A stretch of 64,000 bases of DNA from Desulfuromonas sp. TF. Its GTDB lineage: Bacteria; Desulfobacterota; Desulfuromonadia; Desulfuromonadales; ATBO01. Both the position numbers and the translations under genes were made by a program. Positions within the stretch are counted from its first letter, which is position 1; the number at the start of each line of letters is the position of its first letter. A model generated the notes under the pieces. That model had not been told where the DNA came from. It made no database searches and saw only the letters and a list, made by a program, of their open reading frames with translations. Shown in pieces: positions 38,481-47,480 of the stretch. The stretch covers positions 483,433 through 547,432 of the forward strand of contig NZ_KI421413.1 in NCBI RefSeq assembly GCF_000472285.1, given 5' to 3'.

Positions 38481-39335
38481 CTATCTCTCGCCCCACCGGA
38501 GCTTGGTGCGCAGCACCTGAAAGTAGTCCTTGAAAGGACTTCTGACAAGTTGTGTGCTGTTTTCGGACTTGCGGACCTCCACCACGTCTCCCCCATGCAG
38601 AGGCATCCCCACCTGACCGTCGGCGGTAAAGACCACGTCTTCATCCTGGAATTTGACCTCGATCCGGATGACCGCTCCGCCGGAGACGATGATGGGGCGA
38701 TGGGTCAGAGTATGGGGACAGATGGGGGAAATCACGAGGCACTGAAGACCGGGATAGATGATGGGGCCGCCGGCGGCCAGGTTATACGCCGTCGATCCGG
38801 TGGGAGAGGCGATGATTAGACCGTCGGCCTTGAACGTCGTCAGATAATTCTCGTCCACCCAGGCTTCCATGTCGATGATCCGGGCGAGGGCCCCCTTGTT
38901 GATCACCACGTCATTGAGCACCTGATAGCGGTTGATTTCCTCCCCCCCTCGCCGGACAATCGCCTCGAGCATCATCCGGCTGGTTGTGGTGAATTCTCTC
39001 CGCACCACCTGTTCGAGCACGGGGTAGAGCTCATCCAGGGTGACCTCGGTAAGAAAACCGAGGCTGCCGAGATTGACCCCCAGGATCGGGGTTTTCAGAT
39101 TTCCGACCTGTCGGGCAACGGAAATCAGAGTTCCGTCGCCTCCGAGCACGATGATCAGATCGACCATGGCCGGAATCGACTTGCCGGGATATCCCCGGAC
39201 CCCTTCCATGTTAGCGGCCAGATCCGCTTCGGGAAAGACCTCCATCCCTTTCGACTCCAGCCAGGAGGTAATTTCACCGGCCAGGGCGATCGCATCCGGG
39301 TGGTTCTTTTTGGCATAAATGCCGATACGTTTCAT
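38481..39335 (-). CDS. nadK: NAD kinase
   Basis: A 284-residue NAD kinase that makes NADP from NAD and ATP. The GGDGT motif is at 65-69 (IIVLGGDGTLISVAR), and DGLIIASPTGSTAYNLAAGGP is the second family block. AGAGGG precedes the ATG at 39335; the long upstream extension to 39539 is mostly translated repeat DNA and is rejected. The gene order nadK-recN is common in related genomes. Confidence 0.95.
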   Translation of the reverse strand: MKRIGIYAKKNHPDAIALAGEITSWLESKGMEVFPEADLAANMEGVRGYPGKSIPAMVDLIIVLGGDGTLISVARQVGNLKTPILGVNLGSLGFLTEVTLDELYPVLEQVVRREFTTTSRMMLEAIVRRGGEEINRYQVLNDVVINKGALARIIDMEAWVDENYLTTFKADGLIIASPTGSTAYNLAAGGPIIYPGLQCLVISPICPHTLTHRPIIVSGGAVIRIEVKFQDEDVVFTADGQVGMPLHGGDVVEVRKSENSTQLVRSPFKDYFQVLRTKLRWGER

Positions 39336-39377
39336 AAGAACCCTCTTTGATGCTTTCGCAAGAAAGCAAAATAGCAG

Positions 39378-39502
39378 ATGGCTAAGGAAAAAGCGCCAAA
39401 TGCAAGGCGCGCGATTGTCGAGCAATGAGAAGTACTTACGTACGTCGAAGCAGCGAGAGCAATTGCAGCAACGCAGCAGTTGGTGAGTTTTTGCGACGCC
39501 AT
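39378..39502. repeat. Imperfect palindromic intergenic repeat, copy 1
   Basis: About 125 bases between divergent nadK and rarA. The outer arms pair imperfectly (ATGGC, AAAAA, CCAA, TGC blocks in order, mirrored at the other end). The inside shares GCAAGGCGC and GCAACGCAGCAG with two other repeats in this window (48763 and 54664), and the centre has a GTACTTACGTAC-type hairpin. This looks like a REP/MITE-type element. Confidence 0.65.
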
Positions 39503-39590
39503 CCTCTTTCATTGCAGGCAATGCGCAGAATGGTAGCATAGCGTCGCTTCAAAGTCCATGGTCTTCGGACACTTACGCAGCAGTCGCGGC

Positions 39591-39619
39591 TTGTCGCCGC
39601 GGACGAGGTGTGCTAAAGT
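39591..39619 (+). promoter_or_regulatory. Possible promoter of rarA
   Basis: TTGTCG and TAAAGT are separated by 17 bases, with TGC before the -10 hexamer (extended -10), just upstream of the ATG at 39642. Confidence 0.4.
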
Positions 39620-39641
39620 CTTCCGGCACCAGGAGGGTGTC

Positions 39642-41030
39642 ATGGATAGTCCGACACCCTCCTACCTTGCGGAGAAGATGCAATTCATGGACCTTTTCGA
39701 ACAGAGCTCGTCCCCCCGGGAAGACGCCCCCCTCGCGGAACGCATGAGACCGCGCACCCTCGATGAGGTCGTCGGCCAGCGACATCTCCTCGGAGAGGGG
39801 AAGCTGCTGCGCCGCCTCATCGAGACCGATCAGCTCTCCTCGGTCATCTTCTGGGGGCCGCCCGGAACGGGCAAGACGACCCTGGCGCAGGTCATCGCCG
39901 CCTCGACCCGAAGCCGCTTCGTTTCCTTCTCGGCGGTCATGCAGGGGGTCAAGGAGATCCGCGAGATGGTCGCCAAGGCCCGGGAAGAGAGAGCCTTCCA
40001 TGGCCGCAAGACCCTCCTTTTCGTCGATGAGATTCACCGCTTCAACAAAGCCCAGCAGGATGCCTTTCTTCCCCATGTTGAGAGGGGCGACATCATCCTG
40101 ATCGGCGCCACCACGGAGAACCCCTCTTTCGAGGTCAACTCCGCCCTCCTCTCCCGCTCCCGGGTTTTCGTTCTGCACCCCCTCGAGGCTGCGGATATCC
40201 GGATTCTCCTCGAGAGGGCGATGAATCATCCCAGCGGCCTGGGCGGCCGCGGCCTTGAGGTGGACGACGAGGCCATCGACCGTCTCTCCGCCCAATCCGA
40301 CGGCGATGCGCGCATCGCCCTCAACACTCTTGAGATAGCGGCCGCCACGGTCGAAGGAAAGACGATTGGCGTGGAAACGGTCCAGGAAGCGCTTCAGAAA
40401 AAGGCGCTGCTTTACGACAAGGGAGCCGAGGAGCATTACAACGTCATCAGCGCCTTCATCAAGAGCATGCGAGGCTCCGACCCTGACGGCGCGCTGTACT
40501 GGCTGGCGCGGATGATCGAGGCCGGCGAAGATCCCCTGTTCATCGCGCGGCGAATGGTCATTTTCGCCTCCGAGGACGTGGGCAACGCCGATCCCCGGGC
40601 CCTGCAGATCGCGGTCGCCGTCCAGCAGGCGGTTCATTTCGTCGGCCTGCCCGAAGGCCGCATCAGCCTCGCCCAGGCGGTCACCTATCTCGCCACCGCC
40701 CCCAAGAGCAACGCTTCCTACCTGGGAATCGACGAAGCTCTAAGGGAAGTGCGCAAAAGCGGTGCCTTGCCGGTCCCGCTTCATATCCGCAATGCTCCCA
40801 CTCGACTGATGAAGGATCTGGGCTACGGAAAGGACTACCGCTACGCCCACGACTACGACGAAGGTTATGTGCCACAGCTCCACCTGCCTGAACGACTGAG
40901 GGGCCGGCGCTTCTATCGTCCCACCTCGCACGGTTACGAAAAGATGATCGGCGAGCGTCAGCGCCTCCGGGAAGAGCGGCGCCAGGAAGTGCCCGGCGGC
41001 GGCCGTGAACCGGCGGGAGAAGACACGTAA
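39642..41030 (+). CDS. rarA: Replication-associated recombination protein RarA (MgsA)
   Basis: A 462-residue AAA+ ATPase related to clamp loaders, acting at stalled replication forks. It has [16 protein letters not shown], Walker [10 protein letters not shown], Walker [15 protein letters not shown], sensor 1 [12 protein letters not shown] and the C-terminal tetramer region ([22 protein letters not shown]). AGGAGG precedes the ATG at 39642; the frame from 39558 is rejected. The last 25 residues are a charged, Gly-rich tail beyond the usual end. Confidence 0.94.
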   Translation: MDSPTPSYLAEKMQFMDLFEQSSSPREDAPLAERMRPRTLDEVVGQRHLLGEGKLLRRLIETDQLSSVIFWGPPGTGKTTLAQVIAASTRSRFVSFSAVMQGVKEIREMVAKAREERAFHGRKTLLFVDEIHRFNKAQQDAFLPHVERGDIILIGATTENPSFEVNSALLSRSRVFVLHPLEAADIRILLERAMNHPSGLGGRGLEVDDEAIDRLSAQSDGDARIALNTLEIAAATVEGKTIGVETVQEALQKKALLYDKGAEEHYNVISAFIKSMRGSDPDGALYWLARMIEAGEDPLFIARRMVIFASEDVGNADPRALQIAVAVQQAVHFVGLPEGRISLAQAVTYLATAPKSNASYLGIDEALREVRKSGALPVPLHIRNAPTRLMKDLGYGKDYRYAHDYDEGYVPQLHLPERLRGRRFYRPTSHGYEKMIGERQRLREERRQEVPGGGREPAGEDT

Positions 41031-41122
41031 GCCGCATTCTGAGCCAGGGCCCTGCTCTGCTATAGTATTGGCGAACCCCCTTTGCCTTAACCGGTTCTCA
41101 TCCCTTCAGCCATTGGAATCTT

Positions 41123-43096
41123 ATGCCCGAGTTCGCCTTTCTCCAGGACCTCCTGCTGCTCCTCATCATGGCTCTGGCCAATGCCTGGCTGTTCAGCCGT
41201 CTGCGACAGTCGCCGATCATCGGCTATCTGGCCACCGGAATGCTGGTCGGCCCCTACGGCCTGCATCTCGTCCAGGGGATCCACCAAGTCGAGGCCATGG
41301 CCGAGATCGGCGTCATCCTCCTTCTCTTTACCATCGGCCTCGAATTCCCCTTTTCACGCATTCTCAAATTAAAGCGGCCGATGCTCATCGGCGGCACGAC
41401 TCAAGTAGCGGTGAGCGCACTGCTGGTCTATGGCTTCTCCCGGCTGATGGGGATGTCGAACAGCGCCGCCAGTGCGCTTGCCATGGCCCTGGCCCTCTCG
41501 TCCACAGCCATCGTCCTCAAACTGCTTCTTGAGCGGGGAGAAATGGACACGGCACAGGGGAAATTGTCCCTGGCCATCCTCCTGTTTCAGGATCTTTGCG
41601 TCGTCTTTTTCCTGGTGTTCCTCCCACTTCTGGGCGGTCATGCGGACGGCTTTTCCTGGCTGGCCATTTTTCAGGCGGCTGGACTCATGGCTGGATTGTC
41701 ACTGTTCGCACGCTTCCTTCTGGAGCCTCTGTTGCGGGGTGTTCTGCGGGTCCGATCTCCCGAGCTCTTTCGTCTCACCCTTCTGGCTCTCGTCCTCGGG
41801 ACGGCCTGGATCACCTCCCATGCCGGTCTTTCCCTGGCACTGGGGGCCTTTCTTGCCGGGCTGTTTCTCGCCGAGTCGGACTATTCCCACCAGGCCCTTG
41901 CCGACATCCTCCCCTTTCGCGACACCTTCCTGGCACTCTTCTTCGTCTCCATGGGGATGCTGGTCGATGTCCGCATCCTGGCCCAGAACTGGCACCTGGT
42001 CCTTGGATTCTTTCTCCTTCTTTCTCTGCTGAAGGTCGGAGCCGGCACGGCCGCCGCCCTGCTTGCCGGCAATCCTCTGCGAATCGCCCTTCTGGCCGGT
42101 CTGATCCTTTTTCAAGTCGGGGAATTCTCTTTCGTTCTCCTCAAACAGGCACTTGGGCTGGGACTGATCGCTACGGCGCCCTATCAGCTGGCCCTCTCCG
42201 TGATCGCCCTTTCGATGGTCGCCACTCCTTTGCTGATGCCGCGGGCTCCTGCGCTGGCCGCCGGCATTGCCGGCTTCCTTGGCCGCCGAACTACGGATCT
42301 GGAAGCAGAGACGAAGGAGCGCACGGCGAACCTCGAAGGCCACGTGATCATTGCCGGCTACGGACTTTCGGGGCGCAATGTCGGAAGGGTTCTGCGAGAA
42401 ATGCAGATCCCCTATCTGTTTATCGAGCTCAACAGCGATTCGGTGCAGACCGGGCGCAAGGCGGGTGAATTTATCGTCTACGGCGATGCCACAGCGGCTG
42501 CGGTGCTGGAGGAACTCGGAATCAAAAAGGCCCGGGCAATGGTTCTGGCCATCAACGATCCCGCCGCATTGACCCGGGCTATCCGCATCGGCCGGGAACT
42601 CAACCCGGACCTCTACATTCTGGCCCGCACTCGTTATATCGCTGAAATGGACTACTTGCGGGAACTGGGCGCGGATGAAATCATACCGGATGAACTCGAA
42701 TCAAGCCTGCAACTCTCGGCCTACCTGCTGCAGCGTTTCGGAATCGCCGAGGGGAAAATCATGCTGCACCTGGCGCAATTGCGTCGCGAACATTACAGCC
42801 GGCTTCGTCCGGATGGGCTCGGTGAAGATGAAGCTCGACCGCTCTCTGTCCTGGAGGGAGGGCACATCGAATTCCAGGCCGTGCCCGACAACTCTCCCTG
42901 CCTGGGACGAAGCCTTGCCGAACTGGCCTTCCGCAGCAGAACCGGAGCCATGGTCATGGGAGTGATCCGCAGCGAGCGGACTCTCTATAACGTACCACCC
43001 GATCTCTGCCTGGAGCGGGGGGACACCCTGATGCTGCTCGGCAACGCCGAGGAGATCCGGAGGGCTCGAAACCTTCTGCACGGAGAAATGACCTGA
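41123..43096 (+). CDS. Kef-type K+/H+ antiporter with RCK domains
   Basis: A 657-residue CPA2 antiporter. About twelve transmembrane helices cover residues 1-385 (IIGYLATGMLVGPYGL and GVILLLFTIGLEF are the first conserved blocks). A TrkA-N nucleotide domain follows (HVIIAGYGLSGRNVGRVL, about 410-530), then a TrkA-C domain (about 570-657). It should exchange potassium or sodium for protons, gated by nucleotide. A TATAGT hexamer at 41061-41066 may be its -10; the -35 is weak. Confidence 0.92.
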   Translation: MPEFAFLQDLLLLLIMALANAWLFSRLRQSPIIGYLATGMLVGPYGLHLVQGIHQVEAMAEIGVILLLFTIGLEFPFSRILKLKRPMLIGGTTQVAVSALLVYGFSRLMGMSNSAASALAMALALSSTAIVLKLLLERGEMDTAQGKLSLAILLFQDLCVVFFLVFLPLLGGHADGFSWLAIFQAAGLMAGLSLFARFLLEPLLRGVLRVRSPELFRLTLLALVLGTAWITSHAGLSLALGAFLAGLFLAESDYSHQALADILPFRDTFLALFFVSMGMLVDVRILAQNWHLVLGFFLLLSLLKVGAGTAAALLAGNPLRIALLAGLILFQVGEFSFVLLKQALGLGLIATAPYQLALSVIALSMVATPLLMPRAPALAAGIAGFLGRRTTDLEAETKERTANLEGHVIIAGYGLSGRNVGRVLREMQIPYLFIELNSDSVQTGRKAGEFIVYGDATAAAVLEELGIKKARAMVLAINDPAALTRAIRIGRELNPDLYILARTRYIAEMDYLRELGADEIIPDELESSLQLSAYLLQRFGIAEGKIMLHLAQLRREHYSRLRPDGLGEDEARPLSVLEGGHIEFQAVPDNSPCLGRSLAELAFRSRTGAMVMGVIRSERTLYNVPPDLCLERGDTLMLLGNAEEIRRARNLLHGEMT

Positions 43097-43144
43097 AATC
43101 ACATCCGAAATCAATTTCTTTATTTTTCAGCCATTTAGGCCTAT

Positions 43145-43172
43145 TTGACAAACCCATTCCCGGTGTTAAAAG
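43145..43172 (+). promoter_or_regulatory. Promoter of the peptidoglycan-binding protein gene
   Basis: TTGACA and TAAAAG are separated by 16 bases. The same arrangement appears before the PRC-barrel gene (43970) and the Ku gene (53527-53554, minus). Confidence 0.5.
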
Positions 43173-43252
43173 TAAGGACGAGCGATGAAAAACATTTCGC
43201 CCCTTCGGGGGTGTCGGGTGGTCAAATATTCCTTAAGAAAGGAGCAAAACTA

Positions 43253-43777
43253 ATGAGATATATCCTTCTGACAACAGCCATGACCTTTATCGGGGGGCTC
43301 TTTACCGCGGGTCTGGTGCTGGGGGCCGGCGAGGCCCAATATGGCAGCGGTTCACAGATGGAAAAAGAGCATAAGCAGCAGCAGTACGGCGCGCAGGAAG
43401 GGCAGCAGCAGCAGCAGCGGATGGCGGGCCAGCAAATTGATAAGAAACAGGTTCAGGAACTGCAGAAGAAGCTGAACGAGGAAGGCTTCAGTGCTGGACC
43501 GGTGGATGGCATCATTGGTCCCAAGACCCGAAGCGCCCTCCAGGAATTCCAGAGAGAAGAAGGTCTGGCCGCCTCCGGTCAACCCGACCAGGAAACCCTC
43601 GAGGCTCTTGACATCGAGCAGGAGGAATTCTTCGGAGTTTCGCCGGAATTCGGCGAAGAGAAAGAGCAGCAACGTTCAGAGGAACAGATGCAACAGCAGC
43701 GCCAACTGGAGCAACAGCAGGAGGAACCATTTCAACAAGAGCGTCAGCCGGGTTCCGGAACCATGGAAAACAAATAA
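43253..43777 (+). CDS. Exported Gln-rich protein with peptidoglycan-binding domain
   Basis: A 174-residue exported protein: signal peptide to about residue 26, a Gln-rich linker, a PG_binding_1 domain (VQELQKKLNEEGFSAGPVDG then GPKTRSALQEFQREEGL, about 65-120), and a Gln/Glu-rich tail. It probably sits in the periplasm against the cell wall. AAAGGAG eight bases before the ATG fixes this start; the longer frame from 43145 would begin on the promoter. The next gene has a similar Gln-rich layout. Confidence 0.85.
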   Translation: MRYILLTTAMTFIGGLFTAGLVLGAGEAQYGSGSQMEKEHKQQQYGAQEGQQQQQRMAGQQIDKKQVQELQKKLNEEGFSAGPVDGIIGPKTRSALQEFQREEGLAASGQPDQETLEALDIEQEEFFGVSPEFGEEKEQQRSEEQMQQQRQLEQQQEEPFQQERQPGSGTMENK

Positions 43778-43807
43778 CCCGTAACAGCAGGACCACCCTT
43801 AAATTTT

Positions 43808-43835
43808 GCCAGGACGAAAATGTCCTGGCTTTTTT
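43808..43835 (+). terminator. Rho-independent terminator after the peptidoglycan-binding protein gene
   Basis: An eight-base-pair perfect stem GCCAGGAC / GTCCTGGC with a GAAAAT loop, followed by TTTTTT. Confidence 0.92.
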
Positions 43836-43969
43836 GTGCCCGCCGCCCGACGTCAACCCGTGCAGATCGCCTTTACTCGAAGACCCCGCAATCATGCAAT
43901 TTTCTAGTGACTCAAAATTTTTATTTCTATTTCAATAACTTAGGACCTGCGTATTTTTCTCTCGCTCTA

Positions 43970-43997
43970 TTGACATCTCTTCGGGCACGGCTAAAGT
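43970..43997 (+). promoter_or_regulatory. Promoter of the PRC-barrel protein gene
   Basis: TTGACA and TAAAGT are separated by 16 bases, 76 bases before the ATG at 44074. Confidence 0.5.
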
Positions 43998-44073
43998 GAT
44001 GCCAAAGCGAACCGAGAACAAGCATGGCATTGGGAAGCCGCGGGGCGGTCGCTTTCTGAAAGGAGCTCGACAC

Positions 44074-44643
44074 ATGAAAAGATCAGCACTGATAAGCATG
44101 GTCGTTGCCATGACCCTTCTAGCCTCCGGAGCTGTATTCGGGATGTCCCACGAGAAGGAAGAGGGAATGGGAGCAACCACCGGAATGCAGCAGTCACAAG
44201 TCTCTCAGCAGTCGGACCTGGCTCCCATGGATCAGCTCAGCAATTTCCAGGTCCAGAGCCTCCAGGGTGAAAACCTGGGGCAGGTTCAGGACGTCATCGT
44301 CGACCTGAATGAGGGTCGGATCGGGTATGTGGTGATCGGTTCCGGGGAACTGGCGGAGACCCAGAAGTACATCGTTCCCTGGAAAGCTCTGCAGCCGTCA
44401 ATGGAGCAGAACGCACTGACCCTGACGGTGGATAAGGCGCAACTCATGTCCGCTCCGGAGGGGGATATCCAACAGGCCCTGACACGACAGGAAGGCCAGG
44501 AAATTCACCAGTTCTATGGTGTGGCCCCCTACTGGGAGGAAGGAGGAATGGAAGAAGTACATCCCGATCCGTCCCTTCAGCCGCAGCAAGAGCTTCAGCA
44601 GCAGGAAATTCCGCGACAGGAACGGCAACAGTTGCCGAAGTGA
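44074..44643 (+). CDS. Exported PRC-barrel domain protein
   Basis: A 189-residue exported protein: signal peptide to about residue 23 (ends VFGM), a Gln-rich spacer, a PRC-barrel (QSLQGENLGQVQDVIVDLNE and GYVVIGSGELAETQKYIVPW, about 57-125), and a Gln-rich tail. PRC barrels bind partners or small ligands; exported ones are often stress-induced. GGAG eight bases before the ATG fixes the start. It has its own promoter and a terminator shared with the convergent gene. Confidence 0.87.
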   Translation: MKRSALISMVVAMTLLASGAVFGMSHEKEEGMGATTGMQQSQVSQQSDLAPMDQLSNFQVQSLQGENLGQVQDVIVDLNEGRIGYVVIGSGELAETQKYIVPWKALQPSMEQNALTLTVDKAQLMSAPEGDIQQALTRQEGQEIHQFYGVAPYWEEGGMEEVHPDPSLQPQQELQQQEIPRQERQQLPK

Positions 44644-44696
44644 ACCCTCAAGCAGGAAAACATCCGCGCTCCGCCCCGCAACTTGACTGAACGAAC

Positions 44697-44731
44697 AATG
44701 GCCGGGCTGTCATCAGCCCGGCCATTATTTT
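44697..44731. terminator. Bidirectional terminator between convergent genes
   Basis: A 12-base-pair perfect stem AATGGCCGGGCT / AGCCCGGCCATT with a six-base loop, followed by ATTTT on the plus strand and TTG on the minus strand. It serves the plus gene ending at 44643 and possibly the minus gene ending at 44757. Confidence 0.85.
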
Positions 44732-44756
44732 ACTCGCTACTCGGATTCCGGTCGCC

Positions 44757-45659
44757 TCAGCGGGCCCTCAGATCCGACTCAAGCTTAGCCATATGCATCA
44801 TCTCCCGATCATCGAGAATGGCCCGGGGAACAATCACCGTCACTCCGACCCCTTTCGCCAGCAACTCCAATGCTTCGCTATAAGCCTCGAAGCCGCTTGC
44901 GCCGATTGGCGGGGCGGGAATCTCTATTTTCCCCAGTTCGAGAAACTTGATAATCTCATCCAGGTGGGCCATGCCGATGGTCAGAATCGCCCGGGGTTGC
45001 GCAATGTTTCCCTGACGGTACTCGCTGTCGATAGCGGCAGGGATGCTCTGCAGAATGGCAGCGGAGCGGCGCTCCTGCAGGTATTCGAGTTCCAGACCAA
45101 AAGATTCGAGCAGGTCGCCGCCGTTCTGCAAACCGGTATGAAGGTATTCCCTGACATTCCGATACATCTCTCTGTCTTCGACCTGTTGCAGACCGACGCC
45201 GTAATTCCTGTGCAGAAGCAGGTCGGCGTTTACGAAGGTCGACGTGTCGGCCAGGGTTTCTTCCAGCGCCGGGCCGTCGAGTCGGACTGCCGCATCGAGG
45301 ATTCCCGCTCTGCCCTTCCGGCCGAAGAAGCCCTCTGGAAGAAGGAGTTCGACATGATGCTGCCGGATGAGCCATTCCCCAATCCGGTAGGTCTGTACCT
45401 GGGATGGGACGGTATTGACGCCGTTGTTTCCGGTGGAGGAACTGCGATGGCTGTTGCCGATGATATAAACCTGAATGGGGCGCTCAGGATTCTTCTGATA
45501 GATGACCTCCCCGAATTCGCTGGGAAGACCGGCATCTGTCAACTCTTGCCGGGCGTCCAGCGACGATGAGGCCGCGAGGGAGGTTCCGCCCCCTGCAATC
45601 GTGGCAAGGAGAATCAGGATGAAAGGAAAAATCGGAGATTTTTTGAGGGAAATTGTCAT
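44757..45659 (-). CDS. Exported protein of unknown function, possibly TraB/ChaN-like
   Basis: A 300-residue protein with a signal peptide (to about residue 30). The conserved-looking parts are VYIIGNSHRSS near 64, VELLLPEGFFG near 103 and LTIGMAHLDEIIKFLE near 230. The paired GNSH and GMAH motifs recall the TraB/GumN or heme-binding ChaN-like fold, but I cannot assign it firmly. It is alone on this strand and convergent with the PRC-barrel gene. Confidence 0.65.
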   Translation of the reverse strand: MTISLKKSPIFPFILILLATIAGGGTSLAASSSLDARQELTDAGLPSEFGEVIYQKNPERPIQVYIIGNSHRSSSTGNNGVNTVPSQVQTYRIGEWLIRQHHVELLLPEGFFGRKGRAGILDAAVRLDGPALEETLADTSTFVNADLLLHRNYGVGLQQVEDREMYRNVREYLHTGLQNGGDLLESFGLELEYLQERRSAAILQSIPAAIDSEYRQGNIAQPRAILTIGMAHLDEIIKFLELGKIEIPAPPIGASGFEAYSEALELLAKGVGVTVIVPRAILDDREMMHMAKLESDLRAR

Positions 45660-46059
45660 ATCTGCAACTCTCTCAGGTTAGGGTTCGGCCATAGAGAGCT
45701 GCAGATTCTTTTGGAGATATTGCAGATCATCTCTGGCAATCCCGCTGTCATGGGGGTGTCAACCCTTTAGACCGGTGATTTTGCGCCTCCACCTTTCGAT
45801 GGATTTGCCTTTTTCAGATTTTGCTCAGGGGTTTTATCCCGTGAACGTCTTAGACAATGTGCCATAAAACTCCTTTCCGAGTCAATGCCTACCAAAGTTA
45901 TTTTTCTCTATTTTTCAGCACCTTAGAATTAATGTAGGCTCTTTCACGAAACACTGACTGCCGATCCGGAATAAGACTTTTATTCCGGGAGGAGGTAAAA
46001 TAGGACAGATCCGGAAACTGCCGCAGCCGTTTCTTGCGTGTGGAGCCGATCCGAAAATC
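45660..46059. other. Intergenic region upstream of the lipid kinase
   Basis: 400 bases, divergent promoters expected. A nine-base-pair perfect hairpin CCGGAATAA / TTATTCCGG lies at 45966-45988, immediately followed by GGAGGAGG, but no good start codon follows it. TATTTTTCAGC...CTTAG at about 45908-45926 resembles sequences before the genes at 43253 and 44074. Confidence 0.4.
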
Positions 46060-46974
46060 ATGAACGGAAAAGATATCCTCCTGATCGCCAACCCCGGGGC
46101 AAAGGCGGGGGATTCAGACCTCAGCAAAGCCGTTGAGTTTATGCGCGGTCGCGGTTTCGTCGTTCATCGGGAATTCATCGATGATCCCCGGCAAATCACA
46201 GAATTGATCGAAAGATTCGCCGGCGAGGTCGACGGGGTGGTGCTCGGAGGAGGCGACGGAACGTTCAACAGAGCAGCGGCGGCGCTATTGAAGTGCGGGA
46301 AACCGCTGGGCATTCTGCCCATGGGAACGGCCAATGATCTTGCCCGCACGCTAGGGATCCCCCTCGACCTCGTTTCAGCGGCAGGAATCATTGCCGAAGG
46401 GCATACCCGCCGCATTGATCTGGGCTGCGTGAACGATGACGTATGGTTTTTCAATGTCGCGCACATCGGGCTGGGGACCCTGGTCACCCGGCGCCTTTCG
46501 GCGGACAAGAAACGGCAGTGGGGAAAGCTCAGCTATCTGCGCACCTTGCTGGAGGCCTGGCGGTCCGCTCGCCCTTTCGGGGTCGAACTGAATTGCGACG
46601 GCCACCGCGAACATTTTCGTTCAATCGAAGTGGCCGTGGGAAACGGTCGCAGCTACGGAGGCGGAATGACCATCGCTTCGGAGGCTCAAATGGACGATCA
46701 GGTGCTCCATCTATTCAGTCTCGACCCGCAGAGTGTTTTTCGCCTGGCGGCACTTTTCCCGGCGCTGTTCACAGGCAATTACGGGGAAAAAACGAAGGTG
46801 AGATTCCGACGCGGACGCACTATAAGCGTGCGCACGGTCAAACCTCTCAAGGTGGTCGCCGATGGGGAAGAGAGAACCAAGACGCCGGCACGCTTTACGA
46901 TCAGGCAGAATGCCCTGAGCGTCTTCGTTCCGGCCGAATCGAAAGACCAGGAGAGAAAAGATGCTGCGAACTGA
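46060..46974 (+). CDS. Lipid kinase of the diacylglycerol kinase catalytic family
   Basis: A 304-residue DAGK_cat / YegS-BmrU-type kinase. It has LIANPGAKAGDS, the nucleotide motif VVLGGGDGTFNRA (GGGDGT at 63-68), GILPMGTANDLARTLGIP, and a C-terminal beta sandwich with VVADGEE. It would phosphorylate a diacylglycerol-like or other lipid at the inner membrane. No strong ribosome site precedes the ATG. It overlaps the following gene by 14 bases. Confidence 0.92.
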   Translation: MNGKDILLIANPGAKAGDSDLSKAVEFMRGRGFVVHREFIDDPRQITELIERFAGEVDGVVLGGGDGTFNRAAAALLKCGKPLGILPMGTANDLARTLGIPLDLVSAAGIIAEGHTRRIDLGCVNDDVWFFNVAHIGLGTLVTRRLSADKKRQWGKLSYLRTLLEAWRSARPFGVELNCDGHREHFRSIEVAVGNGRSYGGGMTIASEAQMDDQVLHLFSLDPQSVFRLAALFPALFTGNYGEKTKVRFRRGRTISVRTVKPLKVVADGEERTKTPARFTIRQNALSVFVPAESKDQERKDAAN

Positions 46975-47398
46975 CCAGGAACTCGCTCTTGACGATGTAA
47001 CCGAGGCAAGCAAATACGCCGTCGATCAATTTGAGAAGCTGGCCGAGATGCCTCAGGAACCGACGCTCTGCGACCTGATCAAGGATTTCGGAAACGCCCA
47101 TCGCCGGCATGTCTCACGTCTCGAGGAGACAGTTCGCCGCATGGGCAATCTGCCGTCTGCGCCCGATCCCGACCGGGAAGCCTTCAGCCGGCTGGCGACG
47201 CGGGTGAAAGCCGCTCTCGCCGAAGACCGGGACCGGGTCGTGGCGGAGAGCTGCAGCGAAATCGAAACCCGCATCATCGACGCTGTCCATCAGGCGCGAA
47301 AGAAAGACCTTTCGGACGATATCCGCTCCCTTCTGGCCGATATCGGCGAGGACTGCGGAAAGATGCTCCAACGGCTGGAAGACTACCTGCAATCCTGA
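46961..47398 (+). CDS. DUF2383-like four-helix bundle protein
   Basis: A 145-residue all-helical protein resembling the DUF2383 / PA2169 ferritin-like family. Helices begin DVTEASKYAVDQFEKLAEM and LIKDFGNAHRRHVSRLEETV; the latter His-rich helix is where these bundles could bind metal. The family often occurs beside stress genes. AGGAG precedes the ATG, and it is co-transcribed with the lipid kinase. Confidence 0.72.
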   Translation: MLRTDQELALDDVTEASKYAVDQFEKLAEMPQEPTLCDLIKDFGNAHRRHVSRLEETVRRMGNLPSAPDPDREAFSRLATRVKAALAEDRDRVVAESCSEIETRIIDAVHQARKKDLSDDIRSLLADIGEDCGKMLQRLEDYLQS

Positions 47399-47480
47399 AC
47401 CGCTCTGGCATACCTTCGCCCGAAGGAGTTTTCTGTCCAGGTTTGGGAGAAGAGTGACATGGGGTGGACTCTGGAGGGGA

